DNA of 64,000 nt from positions 46,487,530 to 46,551,529 of the forward strand of contig OX439128.1 of assembly GCA_949318235.1 (NCBI GenBank), given 5' to 3'. Below are positions 63,861-64,000 of this stretch, piece after piece. Origin of the DNA: Ecdyonurus torrentis (taxonomy: Eukaryota > Arthropoda > Insecta > Ephemeroptera > Heptageniidae). Numbering within the stretch: position 1 is the first letter of the stretch; each line of letters starts with the position of its first letter. A program made the position numbers and the translations under genes. Below the pieces are notes generated by a model that was given only the letters and a program-made list of their open reading frames with translations, was not told the origin of the DNA and made no database searches.

Positions 63861-64000
63861 ACTAATCAAAACCAAACGCAAATCTTTTGCTTTTCAATCC
63901 ATCATAATATTATATCATCCATCAAATAAGCCAACAAATAAATACATAGATATATAATATATATTTTTTATATATTATATATATGTGAGTGAAGTTGATA

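Noticed and set aside
63601..63957. 118-codon plus-strand ORF
   Set aside because: Antisense to the GC-rich block; arginine-rich low-complexity product, no recognisable domain.

Overview
The window looks like nuclear DNA of an arthropod, most likely a crustacean (inference). It is AT-rich, genes are split by GT-AG introns, introns are full of microsatellites and short transposons, and the largest gene has the N-terminal signature of the arthropod diacylglycerol kinase rdgA. I saw no bacterial operon, tRNA, rRNA or CRISPR array.

Three genes can be reconstructed exon by exon, with intact reading frames and matching splice phases. (1) A MACROD-type macro-domain ADP-ribosyl hydrolase on the minus strand (5454-26970): 8 coding exons, 235 aa. 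(2) An SRA1 homologue on the plus strand (27329-33424): 5 exons, 215 aa. Its start codon lies 358 bp from the MACROD start codon, so the two genes are head to head and probably share a promoter. (3) A zeta/iota-type diacylglycerol kinase (rdgA/DGKI-like) on the minus strand (41327-63326): 19 coding exons, about 1307 aa. It has two C1 domains, a MARCKS-like basic stretch, a split catalytic domain, ankyrin repeats and a C-terminal PDZ ligand (ETVV). A 42-nt cassette exon and a short alternative first exon are also plausible. SRA1 and the kinase are convergent, separated by about 7.9 kb of AT-rich DNA. A fourth, unidentified intronless reading frame (310 codons or more, minus strand) runs off the left edge.

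The rest is dominated by mobile DNA, and most of it is hairpin-shaped. There are three MITE families flanked by TTAA, a hAT-like MITE with an intact target duplication, a foldback element of about 2.85 kb with 1.1-kb arms, a perfect 332-bp palindrome without a spacer, several 5'-truncated LINEs, an AGAACCGGTTC satellite inside a LINE remnant, and a 1457-bp palindrome in a kinase intron. That last palindrome carries the GIY-YIG endonuclease end of a Penelope-like element on both arms. Shorter hairpins with the same arms recur in introns of all three genes.

The three genes do not form a pathway. The kinase ends diacylglycerol signalling by making phosphatidic acid, MACROD enzymes remove mono-ADP-ribose, and SRA1 is a small helical-bundle protein linked to nuclear-receptor co-regulation. 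Exon borders were read by eye from splice consensus, phase and remembered family sequences; no transcript or database search was available.
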